NCBI RefSeq assembly: GCF_001665625.1
Contig: NZ_LZSY01000067.1
Span: forward strand, 42,275-106,274
Direction: 5' to 3'
Origin: Mycolicibacterium peregrinum
GTDB taxonomy: Bacteria > Actinomycetota > Actinomycetes > Mycobacteriales > Mycobacteriaceae
Length of the DNA: 64,000 bases
In this document: piece after piece, positions 11,457-19,520 of the stretch
Numbering within the stretch: the stretch's first letter is position 1
Layout of the letters: each line of letters starts with the position of its first letter
Program-made: the position numbers and the translations under genes
The notes under the pieces: model-generated
The model's database searches: none
Seen by the model: the letters and a program-made list of their open reading frames with translations, nothing else
What the model was told of the DNA's origin: nothing

Positions 11457-12616
11457 GAGCGCTTGGACAACGGGGAGGGGAACCGGGGATTGGCACGTGC
11501 CCCGGCCAGCCAGTCCGTGAGCGCATCGGCGCGTTGTTGCAGCGCGCGGGTGCCGTCGCGGCCGATCGCCTCCAGCAGGTGCAGATGGACGCGGCCGTCG
11601 GAGTCCTGGCCCCAGCCGCCCACGATCCGGCCGTTCCACCAGGCCGTGGGCCCGCCGTTGCCGTTGGTGTCGAACACCTCTGGACGATGATCGCCGAGGT
11701 ACCAGTCGCGGTCGAACCACCCCATCGTGGTGACGTCCAGGCCCGGGAGCAGAGCGGCCCAGGGCTGAGCCTCGGGTTCGACATCGAGGTCGTCGGGCAG
11801 CACGTAGCCCGCGGTGCCCTCCAGATCGACCTCGACCGCGCCGATATCGCGCAGGGCGTGGCGGGCCCAGGTCAGGGTGTTGCCGAACCACCACTTGATG
11901 TCGGTGACCGTGGCGGGGCCGAACGTGCGCAACCAGGTGCGCACCAGCTCGGCGCGGGCATGGTCGGGGTCGGCTGTCGCCACCGTTGTCCCGAGCCAGT
12001 CGGAGGTGACCGCCCACCGCGGCCGCGAGTTGGTCCAGCCGCTGTCGTTGGGGCCGCGGACGATCTCGCCGCGCACCCCGAGCACCGTCAGAACCCTTGG
12101 GGAAAGCGGAGTCTCACCGCCCCAGCGCTTTCCCGGTGCGGGGTCGAAACTGCCGGCCAGTTCGGGTAGTGCGATGCGAAGTTGGGATGCGGGGGTCGGC
12201 CCGTGCTCACCCAGATGGGCCAGGACTGCCTGGCACGCGGTGTGCAGCCACCGGGTGCCGTCGGCGGCCACCCCGGCTTTCTCCACGTCGCCGACGAGCT
12301 TGCGCTGTTCATTGCCCGCGACTCGGTCACTGGCCCCTGCCTGCACCAGCGGCAGGTCCTCGGTGCGCACGATCCACAGCGTGCGGCGCATCGCGAGGTG
12401 TTTGAGCAGCGTGCGCTGCCGGTACAGCTCGCTGTCGAGATCGTCGACAGTGAAGCCGGGCAGCCGCGCAAACAGGGACAGGTAAGGGGTCGAGGGATCA
12501 GTCGCGTGGAGGCCGACGAAAGCGCGTGCGGCGTCGTCGACGGAGGACGCCGGTTGGCTCAGGAAATGGCGCCGGGCCAGCCGCGCCCGCCGCTCGGCAA
12601 CAGTGAACGTGCGCAC
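11453..12616 (-). CDS. Winged-helix DNA-binding protein, AlkZ-like (HTH_42) superfamily
   Basis: A 387-residue protein of the family that includes the crosslink-repair glycosylase AlkZ/YcaQ. The N-terminal R-R-H-F-L-S and GLHATDPSTPYLSL segments, the middle LSPRVLTVLGVRGEIVRG and the C-terminal DRDWYLGDHRPEVFD, GRIVGGWGQ motifs are typical. The catalytic glutamine motif of AlkZ (QxQ/QxD) is replaced here by H-A-T-D, the form seen in the common actinobacterial subgroup, so base excision activity is unproven. It lies downstream of uvrA in convergent orientation, in an operon with two small genes. Confidence 0.8.
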   Translation of the reverse strand: MRTFTVAERRARLARRHFLSQPASSVDDAARAFVGLHATDPSTPYLSLFARLPGFTVDDLDSELYRQRTLLKHLAMRRTLWIVRTEDLPLVQAGASDRVAGNEQRKLVGDVEKAGVAADGTRWLHTACQAVLAHLGEHGPTPASQLRIALPELAGSFDPAPGKRWGGETPLSPRVLTVLGVRGEIVRGPNDSGWTNSRPRWAVTSDWLGTTVATADPDHARAELVRTWLRTFGPATVTDIKWWFGNTLTWARHALRDIGAVEVDLEGTAGYVLPDDLDVEPEAQPWAALLPGLDVTTMGWFDRDWYLGDHRPEVFDTNGNGGPTAWWNGRIVGGWGQDSDGRVHLHLLEAIGRDGTRALQQRADALTDWLAGARANPRFPSPLSKRS

Positions 12617-12619
12617 GGA

Positions 12620-12979
12620 TCAGGTGTCGTCCTTGTGCATAGACTCACGGATCTGCTGCAAGCGCTCGGCCGCCGCCTGCTGGCGCTTCTCGTACTGCTC
12701 CTCGATGGAGCGGCCCTCCGGAGTCTCGGCCGCCAGCTCCGCCGACCCGATCGCGGTGCCGTACCGGGTCTCGATCTTCTCCCGGACCGCGTCGAACGTC
12801 GGCACCCCGGCGGCGGTGTAGCCGGTGTCGGGCACCTCGACGGGTGCGGCCGGACCCGTGGCCGTAGCAGCAGGAACGATCTCACCCTCCACCGCAGCGG
12901 GCTCCTCGGTTTCTTCGGGCTGATCCGGGTGCTCTGGGTCCTTCGTCACGAAATCCACGTTACCTGCGGCAACCGACAT
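12620..12979 (-). CDS. Small acidic hypothetical protein
   Basis: About 119 residues: an acidic Glu/Pro/Ala-rich N-terminal half and a helical, coiled-coil-prone C-terminus (IEEQYEKRQQAAAERLQQIRES). Start is uncertain. ATG 12979 is given; GTG 12958, with an AGG about six bases upstream, is a good alternative, giving a protein that begins MDFVTKDPEH. It ends 3 bp before the winged-helix gene and is probably its operon leader. Position resembles the small gene that follows uvrA in M. tuberculosis. Cytoplasmic, function unknown. Confidence 0.65.
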   Translation of the reverse strand: MSVAAGNVDFVTKDPEHPDQPEETEEPAAVEGEIVPAATATGPAAPVEVPDTGYTAAGVPTFDAVREKIETRYGTAIGSAELAAETPEGRSIEEQYEKRQQAAAERLQQIRESMHKDDT

Positions 12980-13066
12980 TTCTTGGGATCGGTAGCACTT
13001 GGGCCCGCCTTCACTTGAGCGCAGGACGGAGCCATCGGGGCAACGTGAGACGAAGGGGAAGACGGA

Positions 13067-13567
13067 ATGAGCATGAATCGAGTTATCGCAGGCGCCATGG
13101 GACTGCTCGCGACCGGTGCGGTGCTGGTGGGCTGCTCGGACGACAAGCCCGCCGACAAGCCCGCCGCATCGGCGGACCAGCCGGCCGGTGAGGCCAAGGT
13201 CAGCACCGGGGACAACACCCAGGTCAAGGTCGACGGGTCGGACCTGGCGGGCCTCGACCTGAACTCTGTCAGCTGTGTGAAGCAGGGCGGCAAGATCAAC
13301 GTGGCCAGCGCCGCGATCGGCGGCCAGCAGGGCCTGGGTGTGGTGATGACCGACGAGGCCACCCCGAAGGTCGAGTCCCTCGGCCTGGTTTTCGACGGAA
13401 GCGCACTGGCGGTCAGTGAGGCGATGGGTGTCAAGGTCGGTTCCGCCGAGGTCAAGGTCGACGGGGACACTTACACCATCACCGGCGAGGCGTCGGGCGC
13501 CGACATGAAGAACCCGATGGCCGGGATGATCAACAAGCCGTTCACCATCACGGTGTCCTGCAGCTGA
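13067..13567 (+). CDS. LpqH (19-kDa antigen) family lipoprotein
   Basis: A 166-residue exported lipoprotein. A signal peptide with hydrophobic core GLLATGAVL ends in the lipobox LVGC (Cys 23). A charged Asp/Lys/Pro linker and the LpqH-type beta domain follow, with the conserved VSCVKQGGKI near the start and a C-terminal TITVSCS, leaving two cysteines for the family disulfide. GGAAGACGGA upstream supports ATG 13067. It is a paralogue of the 19-kDa antigen rather than lpqH itself. A strong terminator follows immediately. Confidence 0.9.
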   Translation: MSMNRVIAGAMGLLATGAVLVGCSDDKPADKPAASADQPAGEAKVSTGDNTQVKVDGSDLAGLDLNSVSCVKQGGKINVASAAIGGQQGLGVVMTDEATPKVESLGLVFDGSALAVSEAMGVKVGSAEVKVDGDTYTITGEASGADMKNPMAGMINKPFTITVSCS

Positions 13568-13579
13568 TCTCCCGTCATG

Positions 13580-13618
13580 GCGGGCGTGCCCGGCAGGTGG
13601 TCCGCCGGGCACGCCCGC
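13580..13618 (+). terminator. Intrinsic terminator after the lipoprotein gene
   Basis: A perfect 15-bp stem (13580-13594 with 13604-13618, core GCGTGCCC/GGGCACGC) with a 9-base loop, followed by ACCTTTTATAT. It isolates the lipoprotein gene from the TPR/CHAT block and argues against the GTG at 13597, inside the loop, being the TPR gene start. Confidence 0.85.
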
Positions 13619-13638
13619 ACCTTTTATATGGTGCAGAG

Positions 13639-15387
13639 GTGGCCATCGTCGGCGATCTCGACCGCGCACGTCACCTGGCGCTGGCCGCCGACGAGGGTGC
13701 TGCCCACGATCTCCTGCTGTCGTTGCTACCCCGGATCGAGCAGGCCGACCGCGACGACTATGCCTTCGAGGTGTTCGCCCAGCTCGGTGAGATCTTCCTG
13801 GTACGAACCGCGTATGACGGTGTGGTGGAGAGCATTTCCCGGATCCGCGACACCCTGGCGATCTACGCTGCGATCCGCTCGGGGCAGCGGCCCGATCTTG
13901 CCGCACAGACCACCATGTCCGATGCCGAGATCGATCACATGACCTGCCGCTACTCCCGCCGGCTGGAGTTCCTCGAAGCCGGGCTGGCTGCGGCCCGCGG
14001 CGATCATGACGGTGCCGCAGCGCATCTGGAGACCCTGATCGAAACCGCCGGAGACTTTGACGATTTACGGCGTGAGCATCGTAACCTGATCTGCCACACC
14101 AGAATTCTGATCGCGAGCAGCCTGTGCGACGACGATCTGTATGCCGCATCGGTCCCGGTGTGGGCCGAGGTGCTCGAGGTCCTGGAGGACGGCGAAGCGC
14201 CTCGAGGTGAGGATGCCGAGGCTGATCATCTGTTCGTCACCGGAGCGCTCGGCTACGGTCGGTTCTGCATCGAGTCCGGTCGTCTGGACGAGGCCGAGCC
14301 ATGGTTGCGCCGGGCCGGTGCCCGTGCGCAGGCCCGGGGCTGGAGACTCGCCACCGCCCGCGCCCAGCTCGAGCGGGGGGCTGCCGCCTGGACAGCCGGT
14401 CGGTACGCCGAGACCCAAGACCTGGTGACTGAGGCCTACCCGGTGATCGCCGAGCATGCCCGCGCCCATGATGTGTCCCGGAGCTGGTTGTACTTCGGTC
14501 TGATCCGGGTGGGCCTGGGCAGGTTGCGGGAGGCCGACGAATGTTGGGACCATGCCGAGCGGCATTGGCGCGAGATCGAGCGGCCCTTACATATTCACCG
14601 AATTCTGCTGCAGCGCAGTTGGATCGCCTTGTTCCGCGGCGCCTTCGACGAGGCGATCGCGATGGTGGAGGAGGCCAGGGCGCTGCTCGACGCATCGCCG
14701 CGGCGCAGCTGGTTGCAGTACGCGCGGCTGGATGCGCACCTGGGCAACATCTGGCGGGCCGACGCGCTGGCGGAGATGGGCTTCGACGGTTTGGGTAAAC
14801 CGGGGCAGAGCTGGGAACAGGTGGAGGCTCGGCACGCCGCGGGGACCGGCACGTTCAACTGCCGCCCGGGCAGCCGCAAGTACCGCCGGGGGATGGTCAA
14901 GCTGGGCCGGGCCGCCGACCTGAAGGTGCCTGCCGCCCTCGCGGTTGATTCGGTGCGTTACACGATCACCGACGCCGGGGCCAGGGCCCGGTGGGCCGGC
15001 AGTGTCTCGGCGCCCTTGCTGGCGGGGGCATTCGCGGTGGCCTGGGAATCGGACAATACCGAGCTCACTTGTGAGCTGATCGAATACCACAGTGCACGAG
15101 GAACTTTCACCGCCGACAAAGCGGTCGATGCAGAGCAGTCCGCCGAATGGGCGGAGACGGCCACGGCCGTCGTTCCGGTCGAGGCCGAACTCGCCCCGCA
15201 ACTCGCCGTCGCGGCCGCGGCTGCACCGGTCGACGCCGAAGGCTCGTTGACGCGGCTCGGACCGTTGCCGCCATTGCGGATCGACCCGAGTTCTGGCCCG
15301 ATCCTGAGCCACTACCGGGAGCTGGCGCTGCAGCGGTATGGGCGGGACGTCACCGCCCCTGGCGCGGATTGGACGACCTGGCCATGA
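13639..15387 (+). CDS. TPR-repeat protein, partner of CHAT protease
   Basis: A roughly 580-residue, almost entirely helical protein with repeated Ala/Leu-rich helix pairs (for example FLEAGLAAARGDHDGAAAHL, GYGRFCIESGRLDEAEPWL, AEARGWR-like and FGLIRVGLGRLREADECW), the spacing expected of tetratricopeptide repeats up to about residue 390. A different C-terminal domain (about 410-580) includes ADLKVPAALAVDSVRY. Start GTG 13639 is chosen because the upstream in-frame GTG 13597 sits in the terminator loop; no ribosome site is evident. Its stop overlaps the CHAT gene start by four bases (ATGA), so the two are made together. The likely role is recognition or regulation of the protease (inference). 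Confidence 0.75.
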   Translation: MAIVGDLDRARHLALAADEGAAHDLLLSLLPRIEQADRDDYAFEVFAQLGEIFLVRTAYDGVVESISRIRDTLAIYAAIRSGQRPDLAAQTTMSDAEIDHMTCRYSRRLEFLEAGLAAARGDHDGAAAHLETLIETAGDFDDLRREHRNLICHTRILIASSLCDDDLYAASVPVWAEVLEVLEDGEAPRGEDAEADHLFVTGALGYGRFCIESGRLDEAEPWLRRAGARAQARGWRLATARAQLERGAAAWTAGRYAETQDLVTEAYPVIAEHARAHDVSRSWLYFGLIRVGLGRLREADECWDHAERHWREIERPLHIHRILLQRSWIALFRGAFDEAIAMVEEARALLDASPRRSWLQYARLDAHLGNIWRADALAEMGFDGLGKPGQSWEQVEARHAAGTGTFNCRPGSRKYRRGMVKLGRAADLKVPAALAVDSVRYTITDAGARARWAGSVSAPLLAGAFAVAWESDNTELTCELIEYHSARGTFTADKAVDAEQSAEWAETATAVVPVEAELAPQLAVAAAAAPVDAEGSLTRLGPLPPLRIDPSSGPILSHYRELALQRYGRDVTAPGADWTTWP

Positions 15388-16580
15388 ACGACACGCTGGT
15401 GATGCGTTTCGCCGACGTCGGCATCGCGACCTATGTCAGCCTGCGCGTGGTGGGAGAGCCGCAACGTTCGGTTACCTGGGTGATCGAGGAACCGCACATG
15501 GAGGCGGTGGAGGCGTTGTTCAACCCGGCGCTGCCGGATCCGATCGGTACCGAAACGCCCACCGAGGCAGTGGAACGGGCCGTGGTCACCGGCGCGTTCG
15601 CGACCCCGGAGTCCGAATTCGAACTGGCTCGCGTGCTCGGCTCGAATCTGATCGGCATCGACGCCTGGCAGCTGCTGGCCGACCGCGTCGCCGACGTCCG
15701 TCCGGTGCTGTTCGTGACGCCGAGTCCGCGGTTGGGTCGGGTGCCCTGGGGCCAGCTGGCGATGCCGGGCCCCCACGGCTTCCGGCTGATGGAGTTGGTG
15801 GACGTGCTGATGGCGGTACCGCCCAACATCGTTCATGCGCCGCGTAGCCCCGCCGGCTGGCCCGAACGCCAGGACCACCCGCCGGTGCTGGTACTGGATC
15901 CCCGGATTCCCGGGCAGCGACCGGATTCGGCGCTGGGCTCGGTGCTGGGCCGTCCATCGCCGCAGACGCCACTGTCGCAGCATTTCGATGAACTGGTGCG
16001 CGACACGGTCCTGCCGAAGGTCGACGCGGCCGTCGAGCTGTTCCGGCGCACGGACACCGACCGGGGCTGGTTGGCCGACGCCTGTGCGCAGGACCCGAGC
16101 CGGCTGCTCTACGTCGGGCATGCCAGTGCTGCAGACGGTGCCGCCGGGCACGCCGATCGTGCAGCCCTGCACCTGGCCGAGGCCCGGCCGCTGACCGCGG
16201 GGGAGATGATTGCGACACAACTGCCGATTCCACCCCGAGTGGCGTTGCTGGCGTGCGCATCCGGCGGTGACTACCGGTTCGACGAGGCCGCCGGATTGGT
16301 GGCCGCGATGATCCTGGGTGGTGCGCAACTGGTGACGGCGACCTTGTGGTCGCTGCCGACCACGGCCGGGTTCCGTCAGTTCAGTCCGGAAGGCCCCGAG
16401 GCCGATCCGATGACCGACACCATCGTCGGCGTGGATCTGGCTCATCGCGAGAACGACGCGGGTCTGGCGGTGAACCGCTGGCAGCGGGCGATGATGCGCC
16501 GGTGGCGTGACGGTGACCGGACCGCCAGCCCCTTGCACTGGGCCGCACTGGCCACCTTCACCGTCGACGGCGCCCGCTGA
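15384..16580 (+). CDS. CHAT-domain (caspase/separase-like) cysteine protease
   Basis: A 398-residue protein whose C-terminal half is a CHAT peptidase domain. The catalytic His lies in LLYVGHAS (about residue 250) and the catalytic Cys in ALLACASGGD (about 290), followed by the hallmark small-residue helix AAGLVAAMILGGAQLVTATLWSLP. The N-terminal half (about 1-190) has no recognised domain. ATG 15384 overlaps the TPR gene stop. CHAT proteases in bacteria are typically activated by partner proteins and cleave partners in conflict or regulatory systems (family knowledge). Here the TPR partner is adjacent, and two unknown genes follow after a short gap. Confidence 0.88.
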   Translation: MNDTLVMRFADVGIATYVSLRVVGEPQRSVTWVIEEPHMEAVEALFNPALPDPIGTETPTEAVERAVVTGAFATPESEFELARVLGSNLIGIDAWQLLADRVADVRPVLFVTPSPRLGRVPWGQLAMPGPHGFRLMELVDVLMAVPPNIVHAPRSPAGWPERQDHPPVLVLDPRIPGQRPDSALGSVLGRPSPQTPLSQHFDELVRDTVLPKVDAAVELFRRTDTDRGWLADACAQDPSRLLYVGHASAADGAAGHADRAALHLAEARPLTAGEMIATQLPIPPRVALLACASGGDYRFDEAAGLVAAMILGGAQLVTATLWSLPTTAGFRQFSPEGPEADPMTDTIVGVDLAHRENDAGLAVNRWQRAMMRRWRDGDRTASPLHWAALATFTVDGAR

Positions 16581-16581
16581 G

Positions 16582-17025
16582 TCAGGACGGGGTGACGCAG
16601 ACGGCCACCGTGTTCTCATCGCCCGGCCGGTAGTACGCATCGATCACGTTGCCCGGTGACACCTTCGCCAGCGCCGACGCGGGGATCAGCGCGCGTTGAT
16701 GCACCGGGAACTGGCCGCCGTCGCGCCGGCTGACCATCAGGTCGAGTTCGACCTCGCGGTAGTCCTCGCGGATGGTCCCGGTGGCCCGCATTCCGGTGAT
16801 GATCCCGCGTGACCGGGTGCCGGTACGGATCAACTCGAGCTGCGCCCGGGTGATGAGTCCTTTGCGGATCAGCATGTGGTCGAACTCGGCCACCAGCTCG
16901 CCGAGGGTGACCAGACGCTCGTCGGCCTCGTCGTTGCGGCGGACACCCCGCACCCGGCGGGTGGCGCTCAGCGCGGCGCCGGCGCAGAACAGGCACAGGA
17001 CGGCGAGCAGCACGGTGTCGGTCAT
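16582..17025 (-). CDS. Single-pass membrane protein beside the CHAT gene
   Basis: A 147-residue protein with one N-terminal transmembrane helix (about 4-20), a helical acidic/basic middle (GELVAEFDHMLIRKGLITRAQLEL) resembling a short SHOCT-like segment, and a C-terminal beta-rich part (DAYYRPGDENTVAVCV). It lies on the opposite strand, with 1 bp between its stop and the CHAT stop, and is divergent from the next gene (start-to-start gap 63 bp). It is thus nested inside the block and may share its regulation. Function unknown. Confidence 0.65.
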   Translation of the reverse strand: MTDTVLLAVLCLFCAGAALSATRRVRGVRRNDEADERLVTLGELVAEFDHMLIRKGLITRAQLELIRTGTRSRGIITGMRATGTIREDYREVELDLMVSRRDGGQFPVHQRALIPASALAKVSPGNVIDAYYRPGDENTVAVCVTPS

Positions 17026-17075
17026 GTCCCCAAGGGTCCGGCCGAGCGGGCGCTACCGAACCCAACTTCGGCCTC

Positions 17076-17081
17076 TATCCT
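17076..17081 (+). promoter_or_regulatory. -10 element of a leaderless promoter
   Basis: TATCCT matches the mycobacterial -10 consensus TANNNT and ends 8 bases before GTG 17089, the geometry of a transcript starting at or within a base of the start codon. No Shine-Dalgarno sequence lies upstream of the GTG. Confidence 0.5.
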
Positions 17082-17088
17082 GGTGCCG

Positions 17089-18429
17089 GTGAGCATCGGG
17101 TCCGAAACGTCTGGGGCGCAGGCCGGCCCCGTTTCGGGGGTGGATGCTGCCCAACCACGCCGTGCGGTGATCGATCGCGCCTGGCGCGCTCTGGGCCCCG
17201 GGGTCGAGGTGTTCAGCGGCGACGACGGCGGGCCGCTGCGCCGCACGGTCAAACGGATCATCGACCCGCTGGTGCTCAGGCTGCGCAGCAACACCCACTA
17301 CTCGGCGCCGGTGCTGGCTCCCGAGGTGGCGGCCGAACTGCACGCGCAGATGATCCGCAACGGCCCGCAGCTGCGGGCCGCCGCAGCCTGGTTCACCGAG
17401 CTCAAACAGCAGCGCCGGCGCCTGCGCATCACCACCGGCAACGCCCAGGAGCTCTATTTCCCGGTGTGTTTCGAACTTGCGGTGACCCGAGGTGTCCCGT
17501 CCTCGGATCGCGCGGTCGTGGCCGCAGAGGTGCTGGCCGATCTCCACCAGGGCCGTGACCGCACCGCCACCGAGGCCCTCAATCAGCACGTGGCCGATCC
17601 GCACGTCATCGACCGGTTGCGTCGCCAACTCGACCGCAGCTGGCAAGACGTCGTGGCATCCGACGCGATCACCGGTCCGTTCTTCGCCGGTCTGGTGACC
17701 GTGCTCGGCCCGGCCGACAGCCACCGTGCCGAGGCGGCCCGCCGGCGGGTGTGGTCGGCGCTGGTGGCCGACGTCACGCCGTACAACCTTGGTGCCGGGA
17801 CTCGCCACGCGGACGCCGGGCTGCCGTGGTCGATCGTCGATATCGGGCTGAGTTCAACGCTGCCGCAACAGCACCCGACGATCGATGGTCCTGCGGAGGG
17901 GGACCGTCCACTAGACCGCACCGTGGTGGACCGGGTGCGCGCGACATTGCGCCGGGCACTCGACCGCGACGAACTACCCGACATCCCGTTGCTGTGCGCC
18001 GAGGAGGTGGACCGGGCCTGCGCCCCGTGGGGGCTGCTGGCCGAGGACAAACAGGCCGGGTTGCTCGCGGGCATCGAGGTGGCCACCGACCTGCATCCGC
18101 TCGACGCGTCGGCCGCGGGCCGCTACCAGCTGTCGGCACGCATCCAGGCCCGGCTGGCCAAGGAGGCCTACGTGCTGCACGCCCGCCGCTATCTGGCGGA
18201 CGGTGCCGCGGTGCACCCGCGTCAGCGGCAGGTCATCGATGATCTTGCCGCCTTCTGCCGTCCCTATCTGAGCCGGCTGTGGGCGCGGTTGCACGGCCGA
18301 GATGTCTGGCAGGAGTCCTGCGCGGATGTCGACGACCTGCGGTCCCTGCTGGAAGGTGTGGCCAGATCGGTCAGCCTCGACCACCGCCAGCGGATCAAGG
18401 CGATGCTGGAAGTGCAGGTGGCAGAGTGA
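17089..18429 (+). CDS. Unrecognised helical protein of the CHAT block
   Basis: A 446-residue soluble protein, mostly alpha-helical, Arg/Ala-rich, with no signal peptide or membrane helix. It begins with a short disordered lead (about 1-20). Later segments include RRRLRITTGNAQELYFPVCFELAVT-type sequence, and the C-terminal third has SARIQARLAKEAYVLHARRYL. No catalytic motif is obvious. Start GTG 17089 is supported by the -10 element at leaderless distance. It overlaps the next gene by four bases (GTGA), so the pair forms one translational unit. I do not recognise the family; it could be a substrate, regulator or scaffold of the CHAT protease (inference from position). Confidence 0.7.
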   Translation: MSIGSETSGAQAGPVSGVDAAQPRRAVIDRAWRALGPGVEVFSGDDGGPLRRTVKRIIDPLVLRLRSNTHYSAPVLAPEVAAELHAQMIRNGPQLRAAAAWFTELKQQRRRLRITTGNAQELYFPVCFELAVTRGVPSSDRAVVAAEVLADLHQGRDRTATEALNQHVADPHVIDRLRRQLDRSWQDVVASDAITGPFFAGLVTVLGPADSHRAEAARRRVWSALVADVTPYNLGAGTRHADAGLPWSIVDIGLSSTLPQQHPTIDGPAEGDRPLDRTVVDRVRATLRRALDRDELPDIPLLCAEEVDRACAPWGLLAEDKQAGLLAGIEVATDLHPLDASAAGRYQLSARIQARLAKEAYVLHARRYLADGAAVHPRQRQVIDDLAAFCRPYLSRLWARLHGRDVWQESCADVDDLRSLLEGVARSVSLDHRQRIKAMLEVQVAE

Positions 18430-19517
18430 GATTGGCTGCTGTCGGCGGGTTGTGGAGTACCGGTCCGCGCACCGGCGCCGTGCCTGTGGTCGCGGTTCTC
18501 GAGGTCAGCGGCGCCGTCCTGTCCTGGGTTGTGGATGAGGGTGTCGGCGAACCGCCTTCCATCACCTTCACCGACCCCGAGCGCGCGGACTGGCTGTGGC
18601 GGGTGGTCGGCGAGTCCGGCCACGTCGCGCTCCTGGACGCGTTGCGCCACCGGGAGACCGGAGAGCCGGTCGACCTGGCCGGGGTCGAGATGCTGCCCGG
18701 TACGACGGACCCCTTGCGGCGCTTGGCAATCGGGCACTGGTTGCGGCGGTGGTGGCCGGCGAGTGACCGGGACGGTATCGCGGCACTGGAACGACCGGTG
18801 CTCGATGCGGAGCTGGCACTGCTGACGGTGCGCGCCGAGGATTTCTTCACCGACGACACCCTCGACTCCGACGTTGCAGGCCTGCTGGCGCCACATCTCG
18901 GCGTGTTGAGTTCTTTTGCCGGCCAGGGTGATCCGAGGATTGCGGCGCTGGTCGAGGAATGCCGGGAGCTGGCCGGTGAGATCGGGCTCGACTGGCCGGA
19001 CCCCGTCGGTGCCGCACCCCGGCGCGACGACTACGCCCTGGCGGCGGGCGCCGGCGAGGGTGCGATTGCGGCAGGACTGATCGCCCGCGGCACCGGCACC
19101 GTCGCGTGGTCGTCGGTGCCGCCCGGTGTGTTCGACGCCGCCGAGGGCACCGTCGAATGGTCGGTGACGGCGGCCGGCGCGGGCGTTGCCGCAGAGGTGC
19201 AGGTGGCACTTTCGGGGCTCGATTCGCCGCTGGGTATCGAGGTGGAGATACGCGGTAACGGTTGCGCCGCTTCCGGTTTCCTCGATGCCACGGGTCGTGC
19301 GGTACTGGAGTTGCACGATCCGGAGGGACAGCCGCTCACCGAAACCCAGGCCTGGAACCTGGACTGGCCCCACACCTCGGTGCGGGTCGGGGCCGCCGGC
19401 GCCGGCGAGTCGGTCTCCGACCGCGACCGGGTGCGGGCAGTCGCGCGGGCCCGGCTGGCCGTTCCCGGTACAGATGCCTTCCTCGCCGAGCTCCGCGCGG
19501 CCGAATCCGACTACTGA
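18426..19517 (+). CDS. Unrecognised protein with C-terminal beta-rich domain, CHAT block
   Basis: A 363-residue soluble protein. The N-terminal part (about 1-190) is mixed alpha/beta with Trp-rich helices (WLWRVVGE, HWLRRWWPAS). The C-terminal part (about 215-335) looks like a beta-sandwich, with alternating hydrophobic strands and EVEIRGNG, LELHDPEGQPL. GTG 18426 overlaps the preceding stop (GTGA), coupling the two. It ends 3 bp before the convergent esterase gene. No known motif found. Its constant pairing with the preceding gene should be tested by neighbourhood search. Confidence 0.7.
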   Translation: MRLAAVGGLWSTGPRTGAVPVVAVLEVSGAVLSWVVDEGVGEPPSITFTDPERADWLWRVVGESGHVALLDALRHRETGEPVDLAGVEMLPGTTDPLRRLAIGHWLRRWWPASDRDGIAALERPVLDAELALLTVRAEDFFTDDTLDSDVAGLLAPHLGVLSSFAGQGDPRIAALVEECRELAGEIGLDWPDPVGAAPRRDDYALAAGAGEGAIAAGLIARGTGTVAWSSVPPGVFDAAEGTVEWSVTAAGAGVAAEVQVALSGLDSPLGIEVEIRGNGCAASGFLDATGRAVLELHDPEGQPLTETQAWNLDWPHTSVRVGAAGAGESVSDRDRVRAVARARLAVPGTDAFLAELRAAESDY

Positions 19518-19520
19518 CCG

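Noticed and set aside
12980..14149. Minus-strand extension of the small acidic gene across the lipoprotein and TPR genes
   Set aside because: The extension is antisense to two well-supported genes and would cross the perfect terminator; only the part up to 12979 looks like protein.
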